Below are positions 8,824 through 18,094 of a stretch of 64,000 nucleotides of DNA, piece after piece; within the stretch, counting starts at the first letter, position 1, and every line of letters starts with the position of its first letter. The stretch is from the NCBI GenBank assembly GCA_025163595.1, contig CP104100.1, forward strand, positions 3,720,001 to 3,784,000. Reading direction: 5' to 3'. The DNA comes from Phaeobacter sp. G2 (GTDB lineage: Bacteria > Pseudomonadota > Alphaproteobacteria > Rhodobacterales > Rhodobacteraceae). The translations under genes and the position numbers were made by a program. The notes under the pieces are model-generated. The model was not told where the DNA came from. It did not search any database and saw only the letters and a list, made by a program, of their open reading frames with translations.

Positions 8824-10119
8824 CTAATCAACGCTCAATTGGTTTACATACCCTGCATTTCGCGTGATATCTCGATTGATGTCATCGGTCGCTTCATCAA
8901 GCACGGCCTTCACATCCGCACCTTCAGCGATCTCAACCAGGGCTCTTTCAAACACCTTTGCTATCACAACATAGCTGGGAGACACCGGACGTAGCAAAGC
9001 CTGTTGGCGCGACAAATCGACAAACCCTGGCAACCAGCCCTCCGGGCCATAGGTCGTGGATGCTCTTGCGGCTGCCAGGGTGGGTGGGATCAATCCCAAT
9101 TCATCCGCGATGGTGGACAGGTATCGGTCTTGAATCGCAAACTCGACAAAGGCGCTGGCTCCATCCACATGTTCTGACGTGGCTGACACGCCAAACTGCC
9201 AGCTCCCGGCGCCGATGACACTGCCCTTGCCAAAATCGGGTGCGGGCAGAAATACGGCATCCTCTCCTACGGCATCGATGAAATCCAGAACGGTCCAATT
9301 GCCGTCCCAGGCCATGGCATATGTACCATCAATCAACGCGGCGGTGCGGTTTGGTTGCGACTGTTCCGGGCTGGGAACAAACCCGCGCGAAAACAGGGAC
9401 TGCCACCAAGTTCCAAATCTCAGCGCGGCCTCGCCATTTAACACACCCTGTGCCGAACTATAGTCAGATCTGTCCACCAGATCACCGCCGAAGCTTTGCA
9501 AAAAGGGGCTAATGGCATAGGGAAACCATTCGCCCTCCCTGCTCAGCCCCAGGTCCAGCGGATAGTCGAACTCCCCGGATGCTTTGAGTTTAACCAAGGC
9601 CGTTTCAAATTCGGCCGCACTCCAGGGGTCCGCAAGACTTGGCAGTCGGATGTCATATTTTTCCAAGGTGGACTTGCGTGTCAGGATCGCAAGCGCAGCC
9701 TCCCACAGGCCAACCGAATAGATATGACCATTCCAGCGCCCAACAGCGGATGGCAGGAACGCCTCGACCGCGGCCTCCTCTATGCGCAGCGGCTGCAGAT
9801 ATCCCAACCATGCCCAATTGGCGACCACCGGCGCATCCACATCAATGATGTCAGGCAGGTTCCCGGTCTGAGCCGCCCGAACCACCGAGTCATTGTAACT
9901 GCCTTCAGGAAAGCTCATCAGGATGACTTTCCAATCCGGTTGACTGGCATTGAAATCCTCGACGATCTCAACAATGACCCGGCGTTCAGTTTCATTCTGC
10001 GATCCATGATACCACATGCTCAGCTCGGTTTGCGCCGCCGCAGCAGTGCCAACAGTCAGTGCCACAAGACCGGCTAGAAGGAGTCCAAATCGCGAAGCCA
10101 CTAATGATCTTCTTTCCAT
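8824..10119 (-). CDS. Extracellular solute-binding protein, sugar type, orphan
   Basis: Periplasmic binding protein of the family 1 (carbohydrate ABC transporter) type, 431 residues. The ATG at 10119 gives MERRSLVASRFGLLLAGLVAL with a signal peptide ending AAAAQ; the mature protein starts TELSMWYHGSQNETE, a common opening of this family. The frame continues upstream to 10281 but that part has no family character. There are no permease or ATPase genes beside it; the next gene is a sensor kinase with its own binding domain. This suggests a sensory co-receptor rather than a transport role, though a distant permease is possible. Confidence 0.87.
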   Translation of the reverse strand: MERRSLVASRFGLLLAGLVALTVGTAAAAQTELSMWYHGSQNETERRVIVEIVEDFNASQPDWKVILMSFPEGSYNDSVVRAAQTGNLPDIIDVDAPVVANWAWLGYLQPLRIEEAAVEAFLPSAVGRWNGHIYSVGLWEAALAILTRKSTLEKYDIRLPSLADPWSAAEFETALVKLKASGEFDYPLDLGLSREGEWFPYAISPFLQSFGGDLVDRSDYSSAQGVLNGEAALRFGTWWQSLFSRGFVPSPEQSQPNRTAALIDGTYAMAWDGNWTVLDFIDAVGEDAVFLPAPDFGKGSVIGAGSWQFGVSATSEHVDGASAFVEFAIQDRYLSTIADELGLIPPTLAAARASTTYGPEGWLPGFVDLSRQQALLRPVSPSYVVIAKVFERALVEIAEGADVKAVLDEATDDINRDITRNAGYVNQLSVD

Positions 10120-10540
10120 AACTGAGACAGGGGCCAGCCAAGGGCGAGACCTCCACTTGAGAGCCTGGCCCAACTGATCCAGACCAACTGCCAGATCAAG
10201 TGATAGTGCATTCCCGCCTTTTGATCCATTGTGATCACGCTGCCACAAGCTGGCGGCGAAAGTCCAGAAACCTAGCCACATGTGCCACCGACCTTCTGGG
10301 ACGGTTTGCTACTGTGTTTGCAAAACTTCAGACGTCCCCGTGAAAGGCCAAAGCCGCACTTGCGGCGATAGTTCTTTGTTGTCTGGACTTCGGCCATCCA
10401 TTACAAATTCATCGTAGCTTTGAGATTTGCATTTCTTGGACTGCGGGTAGAGTTGGGAACCCGGATTCACTTCGGCCCAGAAAATCGCATGAGATTAAGG
10501 GTTATCTCTACGTTAGATAATGCAGAAGGAGCTCTTCAAA
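10120..10540. other. Intergenic region with inverted repeat at 10502-10520
   Basis: Divergent spacer between the binding-protein gene (minus) and the glycosyltransferase (plus). It should hold both promoters. The one clear element is TTATCT-N7-AGATAA at 10502-10520, just before the glycosyltransferase ribosome site. No further gene is seen. Confidence 0.5.
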
Positions 10541-11779
10541 TTGAAAATCAGCATTGCCATTCCGACCCGAGAACGAGGCCAGTATTTGCGGCATTCCGTT
10601 CAGACTGCTCTCGAGATCGACGATGACAACATTGAGATCATTGTAAGCGACAATGCCAGCTCCGACGGGACCAAGGAACTCATGCAAGAGTTCGATGACA
10701 GCCGACTGGTCTACGTGAATACGGGTGCGCGGCTTTCAATGCGGCAGAACTTTGAAACCGCTTTCAACGCATCGACAGGTGATTATCTGATCTACTTCGG
10801 CGATGACGACGGGATACTCCCAAAACAGTTCCCGTACTTGCGGCAGCTTTTGGAGGCCAACAGGCCTGATGGTCTGAGTTGGATCAAGGCAACCTATGGC
10901 TGGCCCATTGAAGGGTATGGCAGGAAGACCGGCGGTGTCAGATTCTACCGCGACAATTGCTTTGGCTCTCCAAAGGCTTTCCACGGCGCGGACAACCTAC
11001 AGAAGCTCATGACGGCAGATGTATCCAACCTGCGTCCGGTTCCAGATATATATCATGGCTGCCTTTCGCGCGCCTACATGCTCAAGACGTCGATGGACGG
11101 GAGAACGGTTTTCGACAGCGCAATCCCTGACGTCAACCTATCGTATAGATCCATCTTGAAAGACGGCCATTTCATCGGGGTCGACCACCCGTTCTCGATC
11201 AACGGATACAGCCCGGCAAGCACCGGCGGTGGCCACGGAGCCGAACAAAACAATAGTTCTGGGACCAACAGCAGCAAGCTTTTTGCAAAAGAGAACATTA
11301 CCGACCCGATGAGCGATGTGTTTCCCCATGCCGGATCAGTCCCATTGGCGTTTTTCTCGACCCTGGAGACCTTGCGACGCAACCATGGCCTTGAGGCAAT
11401 TCAGCCCGACTACCTCAGCTGGTATAAGTATGTTCGTGGATCGACACGCAAGAACCCTGCGCTAGCAGAGCAAATACAGGGCATTTTGCGGGACCACGCG
11501 GAAGCGAAGGGCATACAATCCGTCCTAGACGCAGCTCTGCAAGGCCCACCTCAGGCCAAACGAAGCCTGCAAGAGCGCTTTGCCCGTGCCCAGGGGCAAC
11601 TATCGAGCTTCAGGGTTTCCGCAGCCCAGGGAGGCGAAAACACCATTCTTACGGCAGCGCATATGATAGATGCGATCTTGGGGCAAGATTTTGGCGCGGT
11701 TCTGTCAGGCGATATGACATCTCGCTTGGCCTGGAAGGAGGCCAAGCGTCGGTCCAAGGATTTTCAGCGCCAGCTTTGA
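10541..11779 (+). CDS. Glycosyltransferase family 2
   Basis: GT-A fold glycosyltransferase. The N-terminal domain shows KISIAIPTRERG (nucleotide-sugar strand), IIVSDNASSDGT (first Asp motif) and YLIYFGDDDGIL (metal-binding DxD type). I prefer the TTG at 10541, which gives MKISIAIPT after initiation and has aaggag 8-9 bp upstream, over the ATG at 10520. About 250 residues after the catalytic domain are unassigned. The gene ends one base before the stop of a convergent CmcI-type methyltransferase; this pairing suggests surface polysaccharide or glycan modification. Acceptor and donor are unknown. Confidence 0.82.
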   Translation: MKISIAIPTRERGQYLRHSVQTALEIDDDNIEIIVSDNASSDGTKELMQEFDDSRLVYVNTGARLSMRQNFETAFNASTGDYLIYFGDDDGILPKQFPYLRQLLEANRPDGLSWIKATYGWPIEGYGRKTGGVRFYRDNCFGSPKAFHGADNLQKLMTADVSNLRPVPDIYHGCLSRAYMLKTSMDGRTVFDSAIPDVNLSYRSILKDGHFIGVDHPFSINGYSPASTGGGHGAEQNNSSGTNSSKLFAKENITDPMSDVFPHAGSVPLAFFSTLETLRRNHGLEAIQPDYLSWYKYVRGSTRKNPALAEQIQGILRDHAEAKGIQSVLDAALQGPPQAKRSLQERFARAQGQLSSFRVSAAQGGENTILTAAHMIDAILGQDFGAVLSGDMTSRLAWKEAKRRSKDFQRQL

Positions 11780-11780
11780 T

Positions 11781-12551
11781 CTACCGGACCCGTTTGAGAA
11801 AACCGTCATGAGCGACCGTGATCAGCAGTTTCGCGGGGATGCTCTTGTCAATCTCGAACTCGGAGTGGGTCTTTAGATAGTCCCAAACCGCAGTTTTGGG
11901 ATTGTTACCCGGCCCCCAGGAGCGATCAGGATACTCGTCCGCTGGCATATCCTCGATTAGCGTGTCGAAGACGACGCAATAACTTCCGACCGACGTGAGC
12001 GGCGCATAAAGCTCCAGTTCGCTCCGGACATGATCATGAGTGTGGTTTGAATCTAGACAGACAAGAACGCGCTGGTATCCCTCCGCAGCCTTTTTAACCT
12101 TGGCGAAGATGTCAGGGTCAATGCTGGACCCCTCGATCATCTCGATGCGAGAGGCCATTGGATGATCCTGAATGGCAGCGAGGTTATGCGCGCGGATGTC
12201 GATGTCGATACCCAGAACTTTGCGGGACGATTTAGATGGATCAAGGACTGTGCCCGCCTCAATGGCATCGCACATATCCAGTAACGCAAGCATGGACGCA
12301 CTGAAGACCAGCGACCCACCATGCGCAATACCCGTCTCGATGATCAGGTCGGGCTTGATGCTCCAGATGAGTTCCTGCATCGCTACGATGTCTTGCGGGT
12401 ATTGAATGATCGGCCGATCTTGCCAATGGTAGTTATACGAATACTTCGGATGGGTCGTTGCTTGCAGAAATGTCATAGCCAAGTCGTTCAACGGCTTGTC
12501 GTTCATCATTTCCGCAATGCGGCCTGCAATCTCTTGCTTAAATTCAGTCAT
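11781..12551 (-). CDS. CmcI-family (cephalosporin hydroxylase-like) methyltransferase
   Basis: Class I methyltransferase-fold protein of 256 residues. Visible motifs are the family opening YSYNYHWQDRPIIQYPQDI, LIIETGIAHGGSL (AdoMet loop), VLGIDIDIRAHN and LVCLDSNHTHDHV (metal/AdoMet side motif). Despite the family name, such proteins in bacterial polysaccharide loci are usually sugar O-methyltransferases. The ATG at 12551 has aggtgg 5 bp upstream; a TTG four codons earlier is less likely. It converges on a family 2 glycosyltransferase, which supports a glycan substrate. Confidence 0.82.
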   Translation of the reverse strand: MTEFKQEIAGRIAEMMNDKPLNDLAMTFLQATTHPKYSYNYHWQDRPIIQYPQDIVAMQELIWSIKPDLIIETGIAHGGSLVFSASMLALLDMCDAIEAGTVLDPSKSSRKVLGIDIDIRAHNLAAIQDHPMASRIEMIEGSSIDPDIFAKVKKAAEGYQRVLVCLDSNHTHDHVRSELELYAPLTSVGSYCVVFDTLIEDMPADEYPDRSWGPGNNPKTAVWDYLKTHSEFEIDKSIPAKLLITVAHDGFLKRVR

Positions 12552-12712
12552 TTCCCACCTCAAAACATGTAAATGCGTCGTTCGACATATTCCGGATCTC
12601 CTCGCAGCAATTCGGCTTCATATCAAGGATTTTTGCAGTCCGAGGCAGGTTTGCCAAAGCCTCCCCGGGCGCGCAGGCAGGCAGCCCGGTTGGGCAGCAA
12701 GAAGCGTTCCTC

Positions 12713-13723
12713 TTAGTTGAGCAATGTTGTTTGATTTATCGAGACCGTCCCAGGGGCCAGATAGCTCGGTAATTCTGGCGGTGGTAAAACCGACAGTGTC
12801 TGCAGCCTTTTGCAAGTGCGTTCGCGCGCTTCCAGCAGGTGGATTTCCAGCATGGACGCGGCGGCGGCTGTATCGTTTCGCACCAACGCCTCAAGAACCG
12901 CGACATGCTCAGAAACGAGGCGGCTGGCTCCCGGAGAACGGCCAAGAAGCAAGCGGAACATTTCATTGATTGCCAGGACCAGGCGTGATTTTTGAAGTGT
13001 CTTGAGCAAGTGGTTGTTGGTACAGCCAGACAGCGCCTCCACATGCAATGCAGTTTCCATCTTGGAAATGCCCTCTGCGTCCAGTTCCTGCTTCTGGTGG
13101 CCAAGCTCCCTTGCTTGCGCCAAAGCCCGTTCAATATGGCCTTTGGCAATGTTGGGCGCAGCCTCGGCCAGGGCAACGGGTTCCAACAGGATGCGCAACT
13201 GATAATGATTGCGCACGTCCATGGCAGTCAACACCGGCAATACCCATTTCGACCGCTCGTTCTTTTCAACGATCCCTGAGCTGCGGAGCTGTGAGAGCAT
13301 ATCACGGACGACCGTCCGACTGACGGAAAAATGTTCAGTCAGCTTCCCTTCATTGACTTCCAAAGGACCAAAAGGAAGGGCGCGGATCAGCTCTTCGCGC
13401 AGGACCGGCAGGATTTGATCGGGGTTGGACAGCGCCCTTGGGACGCTGCGGCTTGCGGTGGATTCAAAGAGGGCCTGCTCAATCGAAACTCGACGGGGTG
13501 GTGCCGCAGAATCAGCCCCAACCAGAAAGCCCCGCCCCTCAAAACGGGTGATCATTTTTGCAGTATGAAGTTCAGCAAGCGCCTTCCTGATCGTGGTTCT
13601 GCTGGTGCCGAAATGCCGGGCCAATGGCTCTTCCGTCAGAACCTGACCCGCTTCTAGCCGCCCAGAATCCATCGCATCTCTGATCGCTTCGGAAATAGAT
13701 ATGTATCTGGGAATTATAGACAA
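12713..13723 (-). CDS. GntR/FCD regulator with two winged-helix domains
   Basis: Transcriptional regulator of 336 residues. One GntR winged helix is at about 10-65 (LTEEPLARHFGTSRTTIRKALAEL, FEGRGFLV) and a second at about 105-165 (VNEGKLTEHFSVSRTVVRDMLSQL), followed by an FCD ligand-binding domain of about 150 residues. FadR/FCD regulators normally have one such domain and are about 230 residues long, so this is a duplicated form. The listed start is TTG with no strong ribosome site. It is divergent from the NCS1 transporter gene, and the perfect inverted repeat at 13854-13881 is its likely operator. Probable role: repressor of the 13.9-20.3 kb catabolic cluster. Confidence 0.87.
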   Translation of the reverse strand: MSIIPRYISISEAIRDAMDSGRLEAGQVLTEEPLARHFGTSRTTIRKALAELHTAKMITRFEGRGFLVGADSAAPPRRVSIEQALFESTASRSVPRALSNPDQILPVLREELIRALPFGPLEVNEGKLTEHFSVSRTVVRDMLSQLRSSGIVEKNERSKWVLPVLTAMDVRNHYQLRILLEPVALAEAAPNIAKGHIERALAQARELGHQKQELDAEGISKMETALHVEALSGCTNNHLLKTLQKSRLVLAINEMFRLLLGRSPGASRLVSEHVAVLEALVRNDTAAAASMLEIHLLEARERTCKRLQTLSVLPPPELPSYLAPGTVSINQTTLLN

Positions 13724-13853
13724 ATTTAAAATTCACTTCTGCGTTCTGTTTCTGGATCCAGACAACTGGCTGACCTGCGCTGAGATCCCGACCCCGGCCT
13801 GTAGCATACCTTAGGCCGCCACACGGGGAAACAAAAAGCTTCCATTTCAAATA

Positions 13854-13881
13854 AATGATCTTATGAATACTAAAGATCATT
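13854..13881. promoter_or_regulatory. Perfect inverted repeat, candidate GntR operator
   Basis: AATGATCTT, 10-bp spacer, AAGATCATT: a perfect 9-bp inverted repeat 20 bp before the NCS1 transporter start and in the shared divergent region with the GntR-type gene. Its position next to the ribosome site fits repression of the transporter operon. The unusual spacing may match the regulator's two DNA-binding domains. Confidence 0.6.
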
Positions 13882-13901
13882 AATATTCGGGAGGACAGGA
13901 G

Positions 13902-15410
13902 ATGGCACATTCAGAAGCGGCGGCGCAGCGCCCGACGGCGGATGAAAAATCGCATCTGTTAGAAGCTTCAATTTTGCCGGTCTGGCTCAATCAGCGAACC
14001 ATCGGCGGACTAGGCTACGTGTGGATCTGGATTGGCATGGCAGTCATTATCGCGACTTTCCAACTGGGCGCGGGCGGGGTCGCCGGGTTGCCGCTGACAA
14101 CGGTGATCGGAACCATTTTCCTTGCCAATCTTGTGCTTGGGCTGGTGATGGCGTTGACAGCCGATATCGGCACCGAGCATGGCATTAGCTTTGCGGTCTA
14201 TCTACGGGCGCCTTTTGGCACCGTTGGCACGCATTTGCCCTCGGTCACACGCGGTATCGTGGCGGCGGCCTGGTTTGGCATTCAGACCTACCTCGGAGCA
14301 CTGGCGCTGAACGGCATCGTGTCTTACCTCGGTGGGTTCGACAGCTGGGTCTTCTGGTATGTGGCCTTCGGCCTAATCCAGATCATCAACACTGCGATGG
14401 GCATCCGCGCAGTGCAGTTGCTCGCCAGCATCGCCGCCCCCGCGATCATTGCGATTTCGATCTGGATGTATCACACCCTGGAAAACGTCGCTTCGGCCAG
14501 TGGGCACAACATCTGGACCTTTGCCGGGGACGCGGAAATGAGCATCGTCGCGCTCTTCGTGGCCAATATGGCGTTCTGGTCGGCGCTTGCGGTAGATATC
14601 CCCAATATCACCCGATTTCTGAAAACGAACGGAGGCGAGAAAAGCTTCTTGCGCCGGAATCGCAACATCTTTGCGGCGCAGTTCATCGCCCTTCCGGTGG
14701 CACAAAGCTGGATCGCGCTGATCGGGGCCGTGTCCTTTATCGCAACCGGGGATTGGAACCCGATCAACGTCATTCAGGCGCAGGGCACCGGGGGCACGCT
14801 GGTCTTGCTGCTGGCGATGGTAATCCTGGCGCAGTGGTCCACCAACACCAGCGCAAACCTGATCCCGGCGGCGCTGACCTTTGTCAACGCTGGTGCCCCT
14901 CGCATTACCTATGCCATGGGAATCGTGATTGCAGGCATCGTTGGCACGCTCACCATGCCCTGGCTGATCCTGAACCACCTGTTCACCTACCTCGGCATGT
15001 ATGGCGCGGTACTGTCAGCTGTCGGCGGCATCATGGTCTGCGACTATTTCCTGATCCGGGGCCGCCGCCTGAACGTGCCGGACCTGTACCGCGAAGACGG
15101 CCAGTTCCGTTACTTTGGCGGCTGGAACCCGGCCGGCCTGATCGCCTGGGCCGTTGGCGGTGGGCTGGCGCTGTATTTCATCCAATACGCTTATGTCGTC
15201 GGCTTCCCGGCTGCAATGGCTGTGTATTTCATCCTGATGAAAGCCTGGGTCCTGCCACGCCATGAGCAGGCCGAGATCAAAGACCCGGACGACGCAAAAT
15301 ATCTCGCGACATCCGTGGATCTGAACTGGGTCTATACGGCGGCCAACGGAATGCAGCGGGTCAAAACCGCAGACATCCCGTCACATGCAATCGCGCGAGA
15401 AGACCTTTAA
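13902..15410 (+). CDS. NCS1-family nucleobase/hydantoin-type transporter
   Basis: Integral membrane secondary transporter of 502 residues with about 12 hydrophobic helices. The family pattern is clear: SILPVWLNQRTIGGLGYVWIWIGMAVIIATFQLGAG at the N-terminus (helix 1), RAPFGTVGTHLPSVTRGIVAAAWFGIQTYLGALAL in helix 3, and a late segment ending PDLYREDGQFRYFGGWNPAGLIAW. NCS1 proteins carry purines, pyrimidines, allantoin or hydantoins with Na+ or H+. The ribosome site gggaggacaggag is strong. It heads an operon with an amidase and a NodB-type deacetylase, so the substrate is probably a cyclic or open-chain amide used as a nitrogen source. Confidence 0.9.
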   Translation: MAHSEAAAQRPTADEKSHLLEASILPVWLNQRTIGGLGYVWIWIGMAVIIATFQLGAGGVAGLPLTTVIGTIFLANLVLGLVMALTADIGTEHGISFAVYLRAPFGTVGTHLPSVTRGIVAAAWFGIQTYLGALALNGIVSYLGGFDSWVFWYVAFGLIQIINTAMGIRAVQLLASIAAPAIIAISIWMYHTLENVASASGHNIWTFAGDAEMSIVALFVANMAFWSALAVDIPNITRFLKTNGGEKSFLRRNRNIFAAQFIALPVAQSWIALIGAVSFIATGDWNPINVIQAQGTGGTLVLLLAMVILAQWSTNTSANLIPAALTFVNAGAPRITYAMGIVIAGIVGTLTMPWLILNHLFTYLGMYGAVLSAVGGIMVCDYFLIRGRRLNVPDLYREDGQFRYFGGWNPAGLIAWAVGGGLALYFIQYAYVVGFPAAMAVYFILMKAWVLPRHEQAEIKDPDDAKYLATSVDLNWVYTAANGMQRVKTADIPSHAIAREDL

Positions 15411-15411
15411 G

Positions 15412-15444
15412 CCGATCAATCCGGGCAAACCGATCAATCCGGGC
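15412..15444. repeat. 15-bp direct repeat with following GC hairpin
   Basis: ccgatcaatccgggc occurs at 15412-15426 and 15430-15444. It is followed by gggcggg...cccgccc (about 15441-15464), able to form a stem just before the amidase ribosome site. This may tune expression between the transporter and the amidase. Confidence 0.5.
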
Positions 15445-15476
15445 GGGGGGTATCGCACCCGCCCGTGGAGACCAAC

Positions 15477-16823
15477 ATGACATTGTTTCAAGAACCTACC
15501 CCAGCCGGAACAAAGACAGCCTCTGTGAGGGAACGGACCGCTGCCGCTCTGCGGGCACTGGAAAGCTGGACAGAGTCCGGCGCCTGCACTGCGATCACTG
15601 CGGAGCGCGCGGCGACCCAGGCGGCGCAGGCTGAAGACCGCGCGGCCCGTGGTCAGTGCTTGGGGGCTTTGGACGGAATGAGCGTCCTCTGGAAGGATAT
15701 CATCGACCAGACGGGCCAGATCACCACCTGCGGATCGGCTCTGCGCAAATCCGCGCCGCCTGCGACACAGGACGCACGCTGTGTTTCTTTGATAGAGACT
15801 GCAGGCGGTGTATCGCTGGGCCGGACCGGCCTTTCAGAATTTGCCTTCTCCGGCCTTGGGATCAACCCGCATTATGGCACCCCAGCCTCTGCCCTGTCGG
15901 AGGGCGTTCCGCTGCTGCCGGGCGGCTCCAGCTCGGGATCCGCGGTGCTGGTGGCGGCTGGACTTGCCGACCTGGGGGTCGGAACGGACACCTCTGGGTC
16001 GGTCCGGCTCCCAGCGGCGCTGAATGGTATCTTTGGCTTCAAGCCCAGTGCCACCCGCTATGACAGAACCGGAGTTCACACGCTGTCGCGCACACTTGAT
16101 ACCGTTGGCACATTGGCGCGATCCTTTGAGGTGCTGCGCGCGACTGATCAAATTCTGAACACCCAACCGACGGCGCGCACGGACCGAACGAAGACGGAAA
16201 TCCTCGATCTGTCGGAAAGTCTCGGGATGGTGTGGGAACGGGATGTGATCGCAGCCTATCAGGCGGCGCTCAGCCGTATGGCAGCAGCTGGGTGGAGCCT
16301 GCGCTCCACACATCTGAAATCGGTTGACGCGCTGCGTGCGCTGACCACCTCCGAGGGTCCGCTGGTGGCGATTGAGGCCCGGCGGAAATACGCAGATCTG
16401 CTGGCAAGCGACGAGGCCGACAAGATCGACCCGATGATCCGCACACGGCTGCAGCAGGCTCCGGTTTTGAGCGACGCGCAATATGCACAATACCTGCAAA
16501 AGCGGGAGCGGTTGATTTCTGCGGCCCGCGCCGAGATCGGGGACAGGCTGCTTGCTTTTCCAACAGTGCCTTCACTGCGTCACCCACTGCCGGTTTATCT
16601 GCACGACGAGGATGCGGCACAGGAACTGAACGCCAGACTGCTGGCCGCCACGATGATCGGCAGCCTCCTGGACTGGCCTGGCCTCGCCGTGCCGCTGCCT
16701 GACGCAGACGGCCGTGTCCAAGGGTCGATCCTGCTCTCGGCGGCCTCCGGCAATGATGATGGGCTGCTGACCCAGGTCGCGCAGCTGATCCCCGCACTTA
16801 CCCAACCAACCTTCAACATCTAA
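15477..16823 (+). CDS. Amidase signature family hydrolase
   Basis: Hydrolase of 448 residues with the Ser-cisSer-Lys triad of the amidase signature family: lysine in MSVLWKDI (about residue 75), the glycine/serine-rich LPGGSSSGSA (about 145-155) and the nucleophile region GTDTSGSVRLPAALNGIFGFKPS (about 170-190). The ATG at 15477 follows gtggag; an ATG at 15465 is possible. It probably hydrolyses an amide or carbamoyl compound brought in by the NCS1 transporter, releasing ammonia. It is followed closely by the deacetylase gene. AtzE-type biuret/allophanate hydrolases are related, but no AtzG-like partner is present, so the substrate remains open. Confidence 0.9.
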   Translation: MTLFQEPTPAGTKTASVRERTAAALRALESWTESGACTAITAERAATQAAQAEDRAARGQCLGALDGMSVLWKDIIDQTGQITTCGSALRKSAPPATQDARCVSLIETAGGVSLGRTGLSEFAFSGLGINPHYGTPASALSEGVPLLPGGSSSGSAVLVAAGLADLGVGTDTSGSVRLPAALNGIFGFKPSATRYDRTGVHTLSRTLDTVGTLARSFEVLRATDQILNTQPTARTDRTKTEILDLSESLGMVWERDVIAAYQAALSRMAAAGWSLRSTHLKSVDALRALTTSEGPLVAIEARRKYADLLASDEADKIDPMIRTRLQQAPVLSDAQYAQYLQKRERLISAARAEIGDRLLAFPTVPSLRHPLPVYLHDEDAAQELNARLLAATMIGSLLDWPGLAVPLPDADGRVQGSILLSAASGNDDGLLTQVAQLIPALTQPTFNI

Positions 16824-16835
16824 GGGAGAATGAAA

Positions 16836-17717
16836 ATGACAAAGAAAATTTTTGTCGCTTATGGCGTGGATGTCGATGCCGTGGCCGGCTGGCTCGGGTC
16901 TTACGGTGGCGAGGACTCGCCTGATGACATCTCGCGCGGGATGTTTGCGGGCGAAGTTGGCTCGCCGCGCCTGCTAAAACTGTTCGAAAAATATGGCATC
17001 AAAACCACCTGGTTCATTCCGGGCCACTCGATGGAAACCTTCCCCGATGAAATGGCTGCGGTCGCCAAGGCAGGTCACGAAATCGGCATTCACGGCTATT
17101 CGCACGAAAACCCCATTGCGATGACCCGCGAGCAGGAAATGGCGATCCTCGACAAATCGATCGAGCTGGCAACCACCCTGAGCGGTAAGCGCCCGACCGG
17201 CTACGTTGCCCCTTGGTGGGAGTTCTCTAATGTCACCAATGAGTTGTTGCTGGAGCGCGGGATCAAATACGATCACTCGCTGATGCACAACGATTTCCAC
17301 CCTTACCGGGTGCGGGTTGGCGACAGCTGGACCAAAATTGACTACAGCCAGCATCCCGACGCCTGGATGAAGCCGCTGGAGCGGGGCGAGGAAACCGACC
17401 TGATCGAAATTCCCGCCAATTGGTATCTCGACGACCTGCCACCGATGATGTTCATCAAGAAATCGCCGAACAGCCACGGGTTCGTCAATCCGCGCGATAT
17501 CGAGCAGATGTGGAAGGATCAGTTCGATTACGTCTACCGTGAGAACGACTATGCGGTTTTCACCATGACCATCCACCCGGATGTTTCGGGCCGTCCGCAG
17601 GTTCTGATGATGCACGAGCGGCTGATTGAATACATCAACAGCCACGAGGGCGTGCAATGGGCCACCTTCGACGAGATCGCAGACGACTATAACGCCCGCG
17701 CACCACGCAAAGCGTGA
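16836..17717 (+). CDS. NodB/PuuE-type polysaccharide deacetylase family hydrolase
   Basis: Metal-dependent carbohydrate esterase 4 family protein of 293 residues. [10 protein letters not shown] near residue 10 supplies the catalytic/metal aspartates, [21 protein letters not shown] is the family's second strand, [13 protein letters not shown] (about 84-96) holds the metal histidines, and APWWEFS is motif 3. This long form with the DVDA start resembles allantoinase PuuE and HpPgdA more than chitin deacetylases. In an operon with an amidase and nucleobase-type transporter it is likely a cyclic amidohydrolase (ureide or imide ring opening) rather than a cell-wall enzyme. The ATG at 16836 has gggag 8 bp upstream. 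Confidence 0.88.
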   Translation: MTKKIFVAYGVDVDAVAGWLGSYGGEDSPDDISRGMFAGEVGSPRLLKLFEKYGIKTTWFIPGHSMETFPDEMAAVAKAGHEIGIHGYSHENPIAMTREQEMAILDKSIELATTLSGKRPTGYVAPWWEFSNVTNELLLERGIKYDHSLMHNDFHPYRVRVGDSWTKIDYSQHPDAWMKPLERGEETDLIEIPANWYLDDLPPMMFIKKSPNSHGFVNPRDIEQMWKDQFDYVYRENDYAVFTMTIHPDVSGRPQVLMMHERLIEYINSHEGVQWATFDEIADDYNARAPRKA

Positions 17718-17776
17718 TCATACCGGCGGGAGGGGCCTCCCCTCCCGCCAAGTCACCAAGCTCAAAGGATATCAGC

Positions 17777-18094
17777 ATGTGCGGTTTATGCGGAATTTTT
17801 GGCACGGATGATCACTGGAGCGCTGCCGGGATTGAAACCAAGGCCTCGGCAGATCCTGTGCTGCGGCGACGGCACCGGACGGCGCGGGTCGCGGCGGTCA
17901 ACCGCATGCTCGCACGCCAGCGCATCCAGCTTTCGGACTGGCAGGGGCAAAGCTATATTCTGCGCAGTCTGACCGGACGGCAGGCCATAGTCAGCAATGT
18001 CACCGAGGTCTGGGCCGCGCTTGAAGCGGAGTTTGGCGGCGGATTTGACCCGCTAGATCCGGAAACCTTCCCAGAGCCAGGAGCGGTGTCATGA
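17777..18094 (+). CDS. Small MCG-start protein paired with CobW GTPase, unknown function
   Basis: A 105-residue protein beginning MCGLCGIFGTDDHW. This start resembles the N-terminus of class II glutamine amidotransferases, where Cys2 becomes the nucleophile after methionine removal, but the rest is far too short for that fold. Two cysteines at positions 2 and 5 could bind metal. The middle is basic (LRRRHRTARVAAVNRMLARQR). The ATG has aaaggat 8 bp upstream, and the stop overlaps the start of the CobW gene (ATGA), implying translational coupling. A role with the GTPase in metal delivery or enzyme maturation is inference; no family is firmly recognised. Confidence 0.75.
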   Translation: MCGLCGIFGTDDHWSAAGIETKASADPVLRRRHRTARVAAVNRMLARQRIQLSDWQGQSYILRSLTGRQAIVSNVTEVWAALEAEFGGGFDPLDPETFPEPGAVS

